Below are positions 1-8,826 of a stretch of DNA of 64,000 bases, piece by piece. Source of the stretch: Streptococcus sp. bf_0095 (GTDB taxonomy: Bacteria; Bacillota; Bacilli; Lactobacillales; Streptococcaceae); assembly GCF_004166885.1 (NCBI RefSeq), contig NZ_RCYU01000004.1, positions 1-64,000 on the forward strand. Reading direction: 5' to 3'. Under the pieces are notes generated by a model. The model was not told the origin of the DNA and made no database searches. It saw only the letters and a list, made by a program, of their open reading frames with translations. Position numbers and translations under genes: made by a program. Within the stretch, counting starts at the first letter, position 1. Each line of letters begins with the position of its first letter.

Positions 1-60
1 CCTGCACATTGGTTCGTCTTGTTCAGTTTTCAAAGGTCTTTGTCGCTCTCGCGCGACAAC
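1..60 (-). other. 16S rRNA operon leader (partial)
   Basis: Read on the minus strand this is the transcribed leader that precedes 16S rRNA in streptococci. It carries a hairpin with arms TTGTCGC/GCGACAA, then a boxA-like antitermination stretch (CTTTGAAAACTGAAC), then GACGAACCAATGTGCAGG. I match it from memory to streptococcal 16S leaders. It sits directly downstream of a consensus promoter. The rRNA genes themselves would lie to the left of the window. Confidence 0.75.
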
Positions 61-66
61 TATATT

Positions 67-95
67 AGTATATCACGACCATGAAAACTTGTCAA
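67..95 (-). promoter_or_regulatory. rRNA operon promoter
   Basis: On the minus strand TTGACA (90-95), a 17-base spacer and TATACT (67-72) form a near-consensus sigma-A promoter. Transcription would start near base 60 and run leftward into the 16S leader. Such strength fits an rrn promoter. Confidence 0.85.
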
Positions 96-140
96 TATCT
101 TTTTTCTATTTTTTTAATTTTTTTGTTGTTTTTTTGATTT

Positions 141-174
141 AAAAAAAAGGAAATGCTGTTAAATCAGCATTTCC
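141..174 (-). terminator. Terminator of the glutamate-cysteine ligase-like gene
   Basis: The arms GGAAATGCTG and CAGCATTTCC are separated by six bases and followed on the minus strand by a run of T. The stem begins within the last codons and overlaps the stop codon of the gene at 164-1465. Confidence 0.85.
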
Positions 175-1465
175 CAAGCTCTTTTATGATTTCTTCGAGA
201 TAAACCTCTTCTTGGTTTCCACGATCCATCAATCCTCTTTTTGATATTTTTAACAGATCTAACGAATATTGTTTAATTTTCACCAATTCACTTTCAGTTA
301 ACTGTTTTTTCGAATATTGCCTTCTTAATTCTTTCGGATTTTCTTTACTAAAATCAAAAACGATGTTTTGAGCTAAATACTCGTTTAATTCTTTGATATT
401 ATGATGCAATCCGACATGAAATGCAATTGGTGCAAATGTTTTATTTAATGGTTGAGTACAAACACTTCTATATTCGATGGTTCCTCTTGTTGTTAAATCT
501 TGAAAATGGTAGCTTCTATGATTCTTTAGGTCCTCTTCTTGCGGTTTTATTTCTTGTCTAGTTCTATCTAAGCGATAGGCTACTATTTTTTCTTTTGCGA
601 GATAATCCTCTACTCTAATAGGTTCGAAATATAAGATTTCATTCTCACGATAAACATAAAACAAGGCTGTCTTCGCTAAATATTCTAGAAAGTCCTTTTC
701 ATTTATAAACTCTTTAGGATTTACACCAACATTTTCCTGATAATAGCCATGCATGGAATCTTCCCAGAAAATATCTCTTGAGATCTTCGTATCCCAGTCT
801 TCTCCATCAAAAATGGAATTAGCAAACAGGTATGCTTTTGCTGACTCTACCTTATTCATCGCATTAATTATTTCCAAGTAATTCGTTCTTGAAACATCTA
901 ATTGTACTTGATTGCCACAAATAAAGGTTCCATAGTCTGGATAATGATGGAATCGATGGGTAGGATCTTGTTCAGACAGTTGTAAGAATTGAATCAGCAT
1001 TTTATAACGATCAATTTTTACAGGTTGATTTTCATTTATTCTCCAATAAGGATGAATGCCTTTTCCTTCTATTTGATGCTGTCTCTCTCTTAAGAATGGT
1101 TGAATGATACCTAAATAGTGTTGATACCGGCTTTCGACTTCTTGGATGGTTTTAGTCTTTTCAAAAGCAAATTCAATGGTATTGTAAGATAACTCAAATA
1201 CAATTTGATCTTTGTTTGTTTTATGTTGTAACTGGACTGGATTTCCATCTTCATCTTGTTTAATCGCAATAAAGTCTTCAACTTCTTGTAGATACCTAAA
1301 AAGAGCCTTTGTAACCAGTACATCCGTTTTATTCCCCATTTTATTTACGATTGGAAATTCGAGTTCAACCCCAATGTACTGCTCTGGACTATCTTTCAGC
1401 GAGGCAAGGTAACGCTTTGCCAATAATTGCTGGGCGAGTGCTTGTGATTTTTCTTTTACTGTCAT
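164..1465 (-). CDS. Glutamate-cysteine ligase-like protein (GCS2-type)
   Basis: This 433-residue protein looks like a member of the glutamate-cysteine ligase/carboxylate-amine ligase superfamily, which forms gamma-glutamyl amide bonds with ATP, as in the first step of glutathione synthesis. Near residues 30-41 it has the family-like YIGVELEFPIVN segment, where acidic residues bind metal and substrate. Further on come conserved-looking TRGTIEYRSVC and HVGLHHN stretches. There is no fused GshB domain, so it would make only gamma-glutamylcysteine or a related amide. It is transcribed alone from a -10 element only nine bases upstream, with its own terminator. The exact substrate is not shown by the sequence. 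It might act on another amine. Confidence 0.6.
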   Translation of the reverse strand: MTVKEKSQALAQQLLAKRYLASLKDSPEQYIGVELEFPIVNKMGNKTDVLVTKALFRYLQEVEDFIAIKQDEDGNPVQLQHKTNKDQIVFELSYNTIEFAFEKTKTIQEVESRYQHYLGIIQPFLRERQHQIEGKGIHPYWRINENQPVKIDRYKMLIQFLQLSEQDPTHRFHHYPDYGTFICGNQVQLDVSRTNYLEIINAMNKVESAKAYLFANSIFDGEDWDTKISRDIFWEDSMHGYYQENVGVNPKEFINEKDFLEYLAKTALFYVYRENEILYFEPIRVEDYLAKEKIVAYRLDRTRQEIKPQEEDLKNHRSYHFQDLTTRGTIEYRSVCTQPLNKTFAPIAFHVGLHHNIKELNEYLAQNIVFDFSKENPKELRRQYSKKQLTESELVKIKQYSLDLLKISKRGLMDRGNQEEVYLEEIIKELGKC

Positions 1466-1474
1466 AACTCTTCT

Positions 1475-1480
1475 ATTATA
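1475..1480 (-). promoter_or_regulatory. Extended -10 element, glutamate-cysteine ligase-like gene
   Basis: TGATATAAT reads toward the gene with only nine bases between TATAAT and the ATG. No good -35 is present. A start at the normal distance would leave a leader of about three bases and exclude the weak AGAAGAG Shine-Dalgarno-like sequence. Confidence 0.55.
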
Positions 1481-1481
1481 T

Positions 1482-1539
1482 CAAAAAAACGCCTGCTTAC
1501 GAAATTGTTTTAAATTAAAGCAATTTCGTAAACAAGCGT
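1482..1539 (-). terminator. Terminator of the ribosomal protein superoperon
   Basis: A long stem pairs TTACGAAATTG with CAATTTCGTAA and, after one-base mismatches, ACGC with GCGT. It is followed on the minus strand by seven T. It ends the alpha operon after the L17 downstream element. Confidence 0.9.
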
Positions 1540-1555
1540 CTACCATTTACCTCAA

Positions 1556-1650
1556 TATGATGAGTGTTACCGCTAGGATAAATCCTAGCGGCAGACCAGA
1601 GCTAGACTAAGAAGAACCATTCAGTCCTTCCAACATCATAACACTCAACA
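1556..1650 (-). ncRNA. L17 downstream element (L17DE) in the rplQ 3' UTR
   Basis: Immediately after rplQ, arms TGAGTGTTA (minus strand) and TAACACTCA enclose a perfect ten-pair hairpin, CCGCTAGGAT/ATCCTAGCGG, plus a less structured arm. Position and shape match the L17 downstream element described in lactic acid bacteria and Listeria, a conserved RNA of unknown function found right after the L17 gene. The assignment rests on location and visible structure. A covariance-model search would settle it. Confidence 0.75.
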
Positions 1651-1662
1651 AAATTGATGATT

Positions 1663-2049
1663 TTATACTAATTCGATAATTGCCATTGGCGCAGCATCCC
1701 CACGGCGTGGTTCAGTTTTAAGGATACGAGTATATCCACCATTGCGCTCAGCATAACGTGGTGCAAGTTCAGAGAACAATTTTTGAAGTGCAGTTGTTTC
1801 TGAATATTTACCAGTTTCTTCATCAAAGTTTTGTGATGCAACTTCGTTACGTACGTAAGCAGCTGCTTGACGACGTGCATGCAAGTCACCACGTTTACCT
1901 AAAGTAATCATTTTTTCAACTGATTTACGGATTTCTTTTGCACGTGCTTCAGTTGTTACGATTGCTTCATTGATGATAAGATCTGTTGTCAAATCACGAA
2001 GCATTGCTTTACGTTGTGAGCTAGTGCGTCCTAGTTTACGGTAAGCCAT
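1663..2049 (-). CDS. rplQ: 50S ribosomal protein L17
   Basis: This 128-residue protein starts [20 protein letters not shown], the standard L17 N-terminus, and has the usual bacterial length. L17 binds 23S rRNA on the solvent side near the peptide exit tunnel. It is the last gene of the alpha operon, starting 11 bases after rpoA, and is followed by the L17 downstream element and a strong terminator. Nothing in the coding sequence is unusual. Confidence 0.98.
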   Translation of the reverse strand: MAYRKLGRTSSQRKAMLRDLTTDLIINEAIVTTEARAKEIRKSVEKMITLGKRGDLHARRQAAAYVRNEVASQNFDEETGKYSETTALQKLFSELAPRYAERNGGYTRILKTEPRRGDAAPMAIIELV

Positions 2050-2060
2050 GTATTCCTCCT

Positions 2061-2999
2061 CTATTTATCGTTTTTTAGCCCAAGGCCTAAATCGGCAAGC
2101 TTAACTTTAACTTCTTCGAGACTCTTACGTCCAAGGTTACGAACCTTCATCATTTCTGGTTCAGATTTTTCTGTCAAATCATACACAGTATTGATACCGG
2201 CACGTTTCAAACAGTTATATGAACGAACAGAAAGATCCAATTCTTCGATGGTACGTTCTAGTACTCGATCATCTGATGCTGTATCTACTTCCTTCATAAC
2301 ATCTGTCGCAATCGCGATTTCTGTTAAGTTCGTAAAGAGGTTAAGGTGTTCTGTCAAAATACGAGCAGATAAACCTAAAGCATCTTCTGGAATAATTGTT
2401 CCATTTGTTAAGATTTCAAGGGTTAGTTTGTCAAAACCATCGTTGCTACCAACGCGAGCTGGTTCAACTTGGTAATTAACTTTTGTCACTGGCGTATAGA
2501 TTGAATCTACAGCAAGTGTACCTACTGGTGCATCATCTTTTTTATTCTGATCAGCTGGAACATAACCACGACCGCTGTTTACAGTCAAAGTTGCTTTGAA
2601 GCTTGATCCTTCACCGATTGTAAAAAGATAATGATCAGGGTTTACAATTTCAATATCACTATCTGTAAGAATATCTCCAGCAGTTACTTCTGCAGGACCT
2701 TCTACATCAAGTTCAATAATCTTTTCGTCTTGGACGTAAGATTTTACAGCGATCCCTTTAACGTTAAGAATGATTTGCATAACGTCTTCACGGACACCTG
2801 GAACTGTATCAAATTCGTGCAATACACCTTCAATGTTAATTGAAGTAACAGCAGCACCTGGAAGTGAAGCTAATAATACGCGACGAAGAGAGTTCCCTAG
2901 TGTTGTGCCATAACCACGTTCAAGTGGTTCTACTACAAATACACCGTAATCTTTATTTTCATCAATTTTTGTTATATTTGGTTTTTCAAACTCAATCAT
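2061..2999 (-). CDS. rpoA: RNA polymerase alpha subunit
   Basis: This 312-residue alpha subunit dimerises to nucleate RNA polymerase assembly. The N-terminal domain (about 1-230) holds the [21 protein letters not shown] dimerisation region. A linker rich in charged residues leads to the C-terminal domain with [17 protein letters not shown] and [12 protein letters not shown], the helices that contact UP-element DNA and activators. It lies between rpsK and rplQ as in other Firmicutes, so its level follows ribosomal protein transcription. Length and motifs are normal for streptococci. Confidence 0.99.
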   Translation of the reverse strand: MIEFEKPNITKIDENKDYGVFVVEPLERGYGTTLGNSLRRVLLASLPGAAVTSINIEGVLHEFDTVPGVREDVMQIILNVKGIAVKSYVQDEKIIELDVEGPAEVTAGDILTDSDIEIVNPDHYLFTIGEGSSFKATLTVNSGRGYVPADQNKKDDAPVGTLAVDSIYTPVTKVNYQVEPARVGSNDGFDKLTLEILTNGTIIPEDALGLSARILTEHLNLFTNLTEIAIATDVMKEVDTASDDRVLERTIEELDLSVRSYNCLKRAGINTVYDLTEKSEPEMMKVRNLGRKSLEEVKVKLADLGLGLKNDK

Positions 3000-3044
3000 T
3001 TGCTATACTCCCTCTGAAACGAAAAGCTGTGTAATTGTTGATGA

Positions 3045-3428
3045 TTATACACGGCGACGTTTTGGAGGACGAGCACCATTGTGTGGCACAGGAGTCACAT
3101 CGCGGATTGCAGTAACTTCAAGACCAGCAGCAGCAAGAGCACGAATAGCAGACTCACGACCAGAACCAGGACCTTTAACAGTAACTTCTACTGATTTAAG
3201 ACCATGTTCTTGAGCTGATTTTGCAGCAGCTTCTGAAGCCATTTGTGCAGCAAATGGTGTAGATTTACGAGAACCTTTGAAACCAAGAGCACCTGCAGAT
3301 GACCATGCAATTGCGTTACCATGCACATCAGTAATCATAACAATTGTGTTATTAAATGTTGCGTGAATATGAGCAATACCTGATTCGATATTCTTTTTCA
3401 CACGACGTTTACGTGTTGGTTTAGCCAA
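3045..3428 (-). CDS. rpsK: 30S ribosomal protein S11
   Basis: This 127-residue S11 binds 16S rRNA in the platform of the small subunit beside the mRNA exit channel. The [17 protein letters not shown] and [18 protein letters not shown] segments and the basic tail [11 protein letters not shown] are diagnostic. It sits 26 bases after rpsM and 45 bases before rpoA in the alpha operon. No anomalies are seen. Confidence 0.98.
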
Positions 3429-3454
3429 GATTTTTACCTCCTTATTTTATTTTC

Positions 3455-3820
3455 TTATTTTTTCTTACCAGCAATCGCAACAGCTTTACCTTTACGAGTG
3501 CGAGCATTGTTTTTAGTGTTTTGTCCACGAACAGGAAGTCCACGACGGTGACGGATACCACGGTATGAACCGATTTCCATCAAACGTTTAATGTTCAAGT
3601 TCACTTCACGACGAAGGTCACCTTCTACTTTAATTGCGTCAACTTCACGACGGATAGCATCTTCTTGATCTGGTGTAAGGTCGCGAACACGAATATCTTC
3701 AGAAACGCCTGCAGCAGCAAGAATTTTCTTAGATGTTGGAAGTCCGATACCGTATACATAAGTCAATGAAATTACTACACGTTTGTCATTTGGAATGTCA
3801 ACTCCAGCAATACGAGCCAT
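3455..3820 (-). CDS. rpsM: 30S ribosomal protein S13
   Basis: This 121-residue S13 sits in the head of the small subunit and forms bridges with the large subunit. [20 protein letters not shown] and the [14 protein letters not shown] stretch identify it. The C-terminal tail ([16 protein letters not shown]) is the basic extension that reaches toward P-site tRNA. The gene follows rpmJ by 17 bases in the alpha operon, and the start has a normal upstream ribosome site. Confidence 0.98.
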   Translation of the reverse strand: MARIAGVDIPNDKRVVISLTYVYGIGLPTSKKILAAAGVSEDIRVRDLTPDQEDAIRREVDAIKVEGDLRREVNLNIKRLMEIGSYRGIRHRRGLPVRGQNTKNNARTRKGKAVAIAGKKK

Positions 3821-3837
3821 GTTTTCTCCTTTCTATC

Positions 3838-3954
3838 TTATCCTTGACGTTGTTTGTGTTTTGGATTTGCTGGGCAAATTACCATAACACGACCATTACG
3901 ACGAATTACTTTACAGTATTCGCAAATTGGTTTGACCGATGGTCTTACTTTCAT
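3838..3954 (-). CDS. rpmJ: 50S ribosomal protein L36
   Basis: This is a 38-codon gene. The translation begins [16 protein letters not shown] and ends [11 protein letters not shown], the small L36 protein of the large subunit. It keeps CxxC (C11, C14), a third Cys (C27) and a late His, the zinc-binding C+ form. It lies 23 bases after infA and 17 before rpsM, the standard Firmicutes order. Because of its size it is easily lost from ORF lists. Confidence 0.97.
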
Positions 3955-3977
3955 TTTTATCCCTCCAAGTTTTTCGA

Positions 3978-4196
3978 TTATTTAAAGCGGTATGTGATGC
4001 GTCCACGTGTCAAATCGTACGGACTCATCTCCACTGTAACACGATCTCCCGCTAAAATACGAATATAGTTTTTACGAATTTTACCAGAAACTGTTGCTAA
4101 AATCTGATGTCCATTTTCAAGTTCAACCGTAAACATAGCATTCGGCATTGTATCAACTACCTTGCCTTCTACTTCAATCACATCGTCTTTTGCCAC
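3978..4196 (-). CDS. infA: Translation initiation factor IF-1 (GTG start)
   Basis: This 72-residue IF-1 has an OB fold and binds the ribosomal A site during initiation. The longer open frame to 4238 is not used. A GTG at 4194-4196 precedes [20 protein letters not shown] at the exact family start, and GGAGG lies about nine bases upstream. RITYRF near the C-terminus is conserved. It sits between adk and rpmJ, with a 116-base gap after adk that may carry its own signals. Confidence 0.97.
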
Positions 4197-4312
4197 GCAA
4201 AAGTACCTCCATAAATTTCGATTCATTCCTCTGAGCACAGAGGTAACAATTATAAGTCAGACTAATTCATTGTATCACTTGTTGTCAATTATTGCAAGCA
4301 ACTAAAACGTTT

Positions 4313-4951
4313 TTATTTCAAATTCTCTAAGACTTTTTGGATATCCTTAAAGACGTCGTTAATATCTTGGTTTCCTTCGATATCATGGACTAAACCTTTT
4401 GCACGATAATGAGCAAGAATCGGCTCACCTTGAGCGATATTCACATCCAAGCGGCGTTTAACCGTTTCTGGTTTATCGTCCTCACGTTGGTAATAGTCTT
4501 CTTCCTTGTAATCAGCTGGTGGGTTGAATACTTTATGGTAGGTTTCACCTGTTTCACGGTGAATAATGCGACCGCTCAAGCGTTCAAGAAGGCAAGATGG
4601 ATCCACTTCGATGTTGATTACACCCTCAAGTTCAAGGCCAAGATCTACCAAAATTTGATCCAAAGCATGTGCTTGTTCAATCGTGCGAGGAAAACCGTCT
4701 AAAAGGAATCCTTTTTCCTTAATATCGTCTTGAGCCAAACGTTCTTTTACAATCCCGTTGGTTACATCATCCGGCACCAATTCACCTTTATCGATGAATG
4801 ATTTTGCCAACACACCCATTTCGGTTTGATTGGCCATTGCAGCACGGAACATATCCCCTGTTGAGATATGTGCAACTTGAAATTGTTCCACAATTTTAGC
4901 TGCTTGCGTCCCCTTACCTGCTCCAGGCAATCCCATGATTAATAAATTCAT
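4313..4951 (-). CDS. adk: Adenylate kinase
   Basis: This 212-residue enzyme converts ATP and AMP to two ADP. Motifs in order are the P-loop [10 protein letters not shown] at residues 7-16, the AMP-binding region [11 protein letters not shown], the FLLDGFPRT segment and a long LID domain (about 127-160). The LID lacks the four-cysteine zinc site of Bacillus-type Adk, as in other streptococci as I remember them. An ATG six bases upstream is too close to the AGGAG site; the ATG at 4949-4951 has nine-base spacing. It follows secY, as in many Firmicutes. Confidence 0.98.
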   Translation of the reverse strand: MNLLIMGLPGAGKGTQAAKIVEQFQVAHISTGDMFRAAMANQTEMGVLAKSFIDKGELVPDDVTNGIVKERLAQDDIKEKGFLLDGFPRTIEQAHALDQILVDLGLELEGVINIEVDPSCLLERLSGRIIHRETGETYHKVFNPPADYKEEDYYQREDDKPETVKRRLDVNIAQGEPILAHYRAKGLVHDIEGNQDINDVFKDIQKVLENLK

Positions 4952-5047
4952 AATCATTTGCTCCTTATTTTGTTTTTAAATAAGCCTGTTACAATTTAAC
5001 AAACTTATTCAAAAACAAAATAGAAGGTTGACAATGTCAACCTAATT

Positions 5048-6355
5048 CTATTCTGTTGTATCCATGAAACCAATGTATTTGCGTTTCAATAAGTAACCTT
5101 CTAATTGTTTCATTCCCTCAATACCAGTCGAGATGATGATCAAGAGACTAGTTCCTCCGAGAGCAACTGTATCTGTCAGACCAAAGATATCCCGAGCAAG
5201 GATTGGAATAATGGTGATAAATCCAAGGAATAGAGAACCGACCGTAGCCAAACGTCTAAGAAGACGTGACATGTAGTCTTCTGTTCCCTTACCAGGACGC
5301 ACACCTGGAATGTAAGCACCACTCTTTTGTAGATTTTCCGCAGTTTTTTCTGGGTTAATCTGTACAAATGTGTAGAAGAAAGTAAACAAAATGATTAGCA
5401 AAGCATACATTGCTACACCAGTAGGTGTATTGGTTGCTAACATAGATTGTGCTGTTCGAACCCATCCAGCATTGTAACCCATGGCACTAATGACCTGGAA
5501 AATTGCTGCCGGTGCAGCCGTGATCGAACTAGCAAAGATGACAGGAATAACTCCAGCTGGGTTTACCTTCAATGGAAGATATGAGCTAGATGGTGCTCCT
5601 TGTGCAATCTTTGTGTATTGGATTGGAATTTTATACTGAGCTTGTTCCACAAAGGTTGTGAAGTAAATAATCACTAATACCGCTAAGATTAACAGACCTA
5701 CGAAAATTAGTGAATTAGTCAATTGTCCAGAACGAACGTTAACAAATGAATCTTCATAAACACCTTTGATCATCTCTGGAATTGAAGAAACAATCCCCGC
5801 AAAGATAATCATAGAAACACCGTTTCCGTATCCTTTGTCTGAAATCTGTTCTCCTAACCAGGTCACAATCATCGAACCTGTCGTTAAAATTGCACCAATT
5901 AAGATGTAGGTTTCAACGTTTGGTGTCGACACTAATTTAGCCTGTGACAAGGTGTGGAAAGTAGCTGTAATTCCAATGGATTGAACGAAAGCTAGAACCA
6001 AAGCGATATAACGTGTTGCCTGATTCAACTTTCTCCGTCCAACTTCTCCTTGTTTCCCCCACTCAACAAACTTTGGAAGCAAGTCCATTTGAAGGAGCTG
6101 AACAACGATGGAAGCCGTGATGTAAGGACTCACCCCTAGGGCAAAGACAGAGAAGTTTCTCATGGCATTCCCTGACACCAAGCTCATCATATTCAAGAAG
6201 GAAACATCTTGTAAGTTGTTAAGGATTTTCGCATTCACACCAGGAACCGTAATCGTGGTTCCGATTCGAAAAACAAGTATGATAAAAATGGTAAATAAAA
6301 TTTTTGATCTTACTTGTTTTACCTTAAATGCATCTTTTAATAATTTAAAGAACAT
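5048..6355 (-). CDS. secY: Preprotein translocase subunit SecY
   Basis: This 435-residue integral membrane protein forms the protein-conducting channel with SecE and SecG. About ten hydrophobic segments are visible, starting with ILFTIFIILVFRIGTTITVPG and including the plug region NFSVFALGVSPYITASI and the cytoplasmic loop FVEQAQYKIPIQYTK. The loop PGVRPGKGTEDYMSRLLRRL before the last helices contacts SecA and the ribosome. It starts 12 bases after rplO at the end of the spc operon, so translocase supply is tied to ribosome synthesis. Confidence 0.99.
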   Translation of the reverse strand: MFFKLLKDAFKVKQVRSKILFTIFIILVFRIGTTITVPGVNAKILNNLQDVSFLNMMSLVSGNAMRNFSVFALGVSPYITASIVVQLLQMDLLPKFVEWGKQGEVGRRKLNQATRYIALVLAFVQSIGITATFHTLSQAKLVSTPNVETYILIGAILTTGSMIVTWLGEQISDKGYGNGVSMIIFAGIVSSIPEMIKGVYEDSFVNVRSGQLTNSLIFVGLLILAVLVIIYFTTFVEQAQYKIPIQYTKIAQGAPSSSYLPLKVNPAGVIPVIFASSITAAPAAIFQVISAMGYNAGWVRTAQSMLATNTPTGVAMYALLIILFTFFYTFVQINPEKTAENLQKSGAYIPGVRPGKGTEDYMSRLLRRLATVGSLFLGFITIIPILARDIFGLTDTVALGGTSLLIIISTGIEGMKQLEGYLLKRKYIGFMDTTE

Positions 6356-6367
6356 AGGTCACCCCTC

Positions 6368-6808
6368 TTAGATGACTTCTACTGAACCACCTTTAGCAGT
6401 GATAGCTTCTTCAGCTGATTTAGAGAATTTAGCTGCCTTAACAGACAATTTCTTAGTCAATTCCCCGTTACCAAGAATTTTAATCCCTGATTTTTCAGCT
6501 TTTACAATACCTGCTTCAACAAGTACAACTGGTGTTACTTCAGCACCATCTTCGAAGACGTTCAACTGATCAAGGTTTACAATAGCATATTCTTTAGCGT
6601 TGATGTTTGTAAATCCACGTTTTGGAAGACGACGGAACAATGGAGTTTGTCCACCTTCAAAACCAAGACGTACACCGCCACCGCTACGAGCTTTTTGACC
6701 TTTTTGACCACGGCCAGAAGTTTTACCATTACCAGATGAAGTACCACGACCAACACGGTTGCGGACTTTACGTGAACCTGCAGCAGGTTGTAATTCATGA
6801 AGTTTCAT
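6368..6808 (-). CDS. rplO: 50S ribosomal protein L15
   Basis: This 146-residue L15 is a late assembly protein of the large subunit. The N-terminal part [20 protein letters not shown], followed by a glycine- and basic-rich extension ([20 protein letters not shown]), is diagnostic, and the globular half follows from about residue 60. It lies between rpmD and secY in the spc operon. The 145-base gap in front of it holds a strong hairpin, listed separately. Confidence 0.98.
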   Translation of the reverse strand: MKLHELQPAAGSRKVRNRVGRGTSSGNGKTSGRGQKGQKARSGGGVRLGFEGGQTPLFRRLPKRGFTNINAKEYAIVNLDQLNVFEDGAEVTPVVLVEAGIVKAEKSGIKILGNGELTKKLSVKAAKFSKSAEEAITAKGGSVEVI

Positions 6809-6900
6809 TATTTAATTTCTCCTCTTTTGTAAATTGCTAACGCATGCAATCAGGAAAAGGTGTCCCGACTACAAACTCGCCTATACTTATATTTAGTTTT

Positions 6901-6927
6901 AGGGGATGAGAAATTTCCCATACCCCT
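6901..6927 (-). promoter_or_regulatory. Hairpin in the rpmD-rplO gap
   Basis: Within the 145-base gap between rpmD and rplO, arms AGGGG/CCCCT and ATG/CAT enclose GAAATTTC, giving a nearly continuous stem-loop. It is not followed by a long T run on the minus strand, so it is more likely an RNA processing, stabilising or protein-binding structure than a full terminator. Confidence 0.5.
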
Positions 6928-6953
6928 GAAAACCTTGTTCTATTATAAATAGA

Positions 6954-7136
6954 TTATTTTACTTCTTCAACTGTTACCAAGTGAGATACTGCAGTGATCA
7001 TTCCACGTACTGCTGGGTTATCTTCTTTAATAACAGAGCTGTTCAATTTGCCAAGTCCAAGTGCTACAACAGTTTTACGTTGTGACGGGATGCGTCCGAT
7101 TGGAGACTTAGTCAAAGTAATTTTAATTTGAGCCAT
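6954..7136 (-). CDS. rpmD: 50S ribosomal protein L30
   Basis: This 60-residue L30 is a small large-subunit protein. [20 protein letters not shown] and the [20 protein letters not shown] segment are typical of the bacterial short form. It starts 14 bases after rpsE. The stop is followed by an unusually large gap for this operon, containing a hairpin before rplO. Confidence 0.97.
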   Translation of the reverse strand: MAQIKITLTKSPIGRIPSQRKTVVALGLGKLNSSVIKEDNPAVRGMITAVSHLVTVEEVK

Positions 7137-7150
7137 TTGAATCTCCTTTC

Positions 7151-7645
7151 TTAAGCCAAGTCAGAAACTGAAATACCACGAAGGGCAGCAACTTCTTCAG
7201 CGCGTTTCAATTGTTTCAAACCTTCAACAGTTGCACGAACAATGTTGATTGGAGTGTTTGATCCAAGTGATTTAGATGTTACATCTGCAATACCTGCCAA
7301 TTCGACAACGGCACGAACTGCACCACCTGCAGCAACCCCAGCCCCTTCGATAGCTGGTTTCAACAATACACGAGCTCCACCAAATACTGATGTTACTTCG
7401 TGTGGAATTGTTGTTCCAACCATAGGAACTTCAATCAAGTTTTTCTTAGCATCTTCTACTGCTTTACGGATTGCTTCTGGTACTTCTTGAGCTTTACCTG
7501 TACCAAAACCAACACGTCCGTTACGGTCACCAACAACTACAAGAGCTGCAAAGCGAAGACGACGTCCACCTTTAACAACTTTTGTAACACGGTTGATGGC
7601 AACTACACGTTCTTCAAGTTCAACTGCATTGTCTTTAAATGCCAT
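7151..7645 (-). CDS. rpsE: 30S ribosomal protein S5
   Basis: This 164-residue S5 lies at the mRNA entry channel and affects decoding accuracy. The double-stranded RNA-binding N-terminal domain contains [20 protein letters not shown] and the loop [20 protein letters not shown]. The C-terminal domain carries [20 protein letters not shown]. Gene order rplR-rpsE-rpmD is standard, with 17 and 14 base gaps. No resistance-type changes can be judged by eye. Confidence 0.98.
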   Translation of the reverse strand: MAFKDNAVELEERVVAINRVTKVVKGGRRLRFAALVVVGDRNGRVGFGTGKAQEVPEAIRKAVEDAKKNLIEVPMVGTTIPHEVTSVFGGARVLLKPAIEGAGVAAGGAVRAVVELAGIADVTSKSLGSNTPINIVRATVEGLKQLKRAEEVAALRGISVSDLA

Positions 7646-7662
7646 TTTCTAGTGTCCTCCTA

Positions 7663-8019
7663 TTAGAATTTCAATCCGTTTTCACGAGCTGCATCAGCCA
7701 AAGCTTTAACACGTCCGTGATATAGATATCCACCGCGGTCGAACACCACTTCAGAAATACCTTTAGCAACTGCACGTTCAGCAACAAGTTTGCCGACAAC
7801 AACGGCTTGTTCAGTTTTAGTTCCTTTTGAAACTTCTTTGTCAAGAGTTGAAGCGCTTGCGAGCGTTACACCCGCTACGTCATCAATTACTTGAGCGTAG
7901 ATGCCTGTATTAGAACGGAATACGTTCAAACGTGGGCGATCAGCAGTTCCAGAGAGTTTTCCGCGAACGCGACGGTGGCGTTTTTGACGGATTTTATTTT
8001 TATCTGGTTTCGAAATCAC
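7663..8019 (-). CDS. rplR: 50S ribosomal protein L18 (GTG start)
   Basis: This 118-residue L18 binds 5S rRNA with L5. The ORF can be extended three codons to another GTG, but that codon overlaps the AGAGGTG ribosome-binding site. The GTG at 8017-8019 is spaced six bases from it and gives the family N-terminus (V/M)[39 protein letters not shown] and [19 protein letters not shown] are conserved. It follows rplF across an 83-base gap with two small hairpins. Confidence 0.96.
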   Translation of the reverse strand: MISKPDKNKIRQKRHRRVRGKLSGTADRPRLNVFRSNTGIYAQVIDDVAGVTLASASTLDKEVSKGTKTEQAVVVGKLVAERAVAKGISEVVFDRGGYLYHGRVKALADAARENGLKF

Positions 8020-8022
8020 AAT

Positions 8023-8102
8023 TTTCACCTCTTAATTTTAAAATCATGTGCTAAGCACTGAGTTGGAAAATAGGTGGGTGGTTGATAGACAACCACTCAA
8101 CA
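8023..8102 (-). promoter_or_regulatory. Hairpin-containing rplF-rplR gap
   Basis: The gap between rplF and rplR holds a perfect seven-pair stem (GTGGTTG/CAACCAC, five-base loop) and a short GTGC/GCAC hairpin before the rplR ribosome-binding site. No function is known to me. Confidence 0.4.
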
Positions 8103-8639
8103 TTATTTACCTGTTTTACCTTCTTTACGGCGAACGAATTCACCAACGTAACGGATCCCTTTACCTTTGTAAGGTTCTGGTGAACGAAGGCTACGTACGT
8201 AAGCAGCTGTTTGACCAACTACTTCTTTTGAAATTCCGCTGATAACGATAGTCGTTGGGTTTGGAAGTTCAAAAGTAATTCCTTCTGGAGCTTCAACTTC
8301 GTCTGGGTGAGATTTACCAACAGCCAAGACAAGTTTGTTTCCTTGAAGTTGTGCACGGTAACCAACCCCGCGCATTTCAAGTTCTTTCTTGAATCCTTCT
8401 GATACACCAACAACCATGTTGTTCAAAAGGGCACGAGTAGTTCCATGGATGGTTTTCATTTCTTTTGAATCGTTTGGACGGTGAAGAGTTACTTCAGTAC
8501 CTTCCACACGGATTTCAATATCTTTTGAGAACTCACGAGTAAGTTCTCCTTTAGGTCCTTTTACAGTTACTACGTTGTCATTGTTAGTGAGTTCAACACC
8601 AGCAGGCAACACGATAACTTTATTACCAATACGTGACAT
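8103..8639 (-). CDS. rplF: 50S ribosomal protein L6
   Basis: This 178-residue L6 contacts 23S rRNA near the factor-binding region. [18 protein letters not shown] and the C-terminal [20 protein letters not shown], which holds the strongest L6 signature, are clear. The protein has the expected two repeated alpha/beta halves. The 187-base gap upstream of it contains one of the two paired RNA elements flanking rpsH. The start has a plain ribosome-binding site. Confidence 0.98.
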   Translation of the reverse strand: MSRIGNKVIVLPAGVELTNNDNVVTVKGPKGELTREFSKDIEIRVEGTEVTLHRPNDSKEMKTIHGTTRALLNNMVVGVSEGFKKELEMRGVGYRAQLQGNKLVLAVGKSHPDEVEAPEGITFELPNPTTIVISGISKEVVGQTAAYVRSLRSPEPYKGKGIRYVGEFVRRKEGKTGK

Positions 8640-8720
8640 GTTTTTATTCTCCTGTTAAATTGTCAGGCCATGACGGCCAGTTTTCACGGGGTTTAAATCT
8701 TTTTGATTTAAAAATTAATG

Positions 8721-8822
8721 TTTAGGTCTCAATTTCTAAGTGAATCGAGGCATCGTCTCGCAGGCATAACTTTGAGTTAGGCAAGAGACGATAACGAAGA
8801 GTCACAACGAAATTGGGAGCTA
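8721..8822 (-). repeat. Structured RNA repeat, copy A (rpsH-rplF gap)
   Basis: A 102-base element starts just after the rpsH stop codon on the minus strand. It aligns along its whole length with copy B at 9302-9402. Outer arms CAATTTC/GAAATTG, then GTGA/TCAC, then ATCGTCTC/GAGACGAT enclose a terminal hairpin GCCTAACT...AGTTATGC. Differences from copy B keep pairing in several places, which points to selection on RNA structure. I do not recognise the family. Confidence 0.75.
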
Positions 8823-8826
8823 AATA

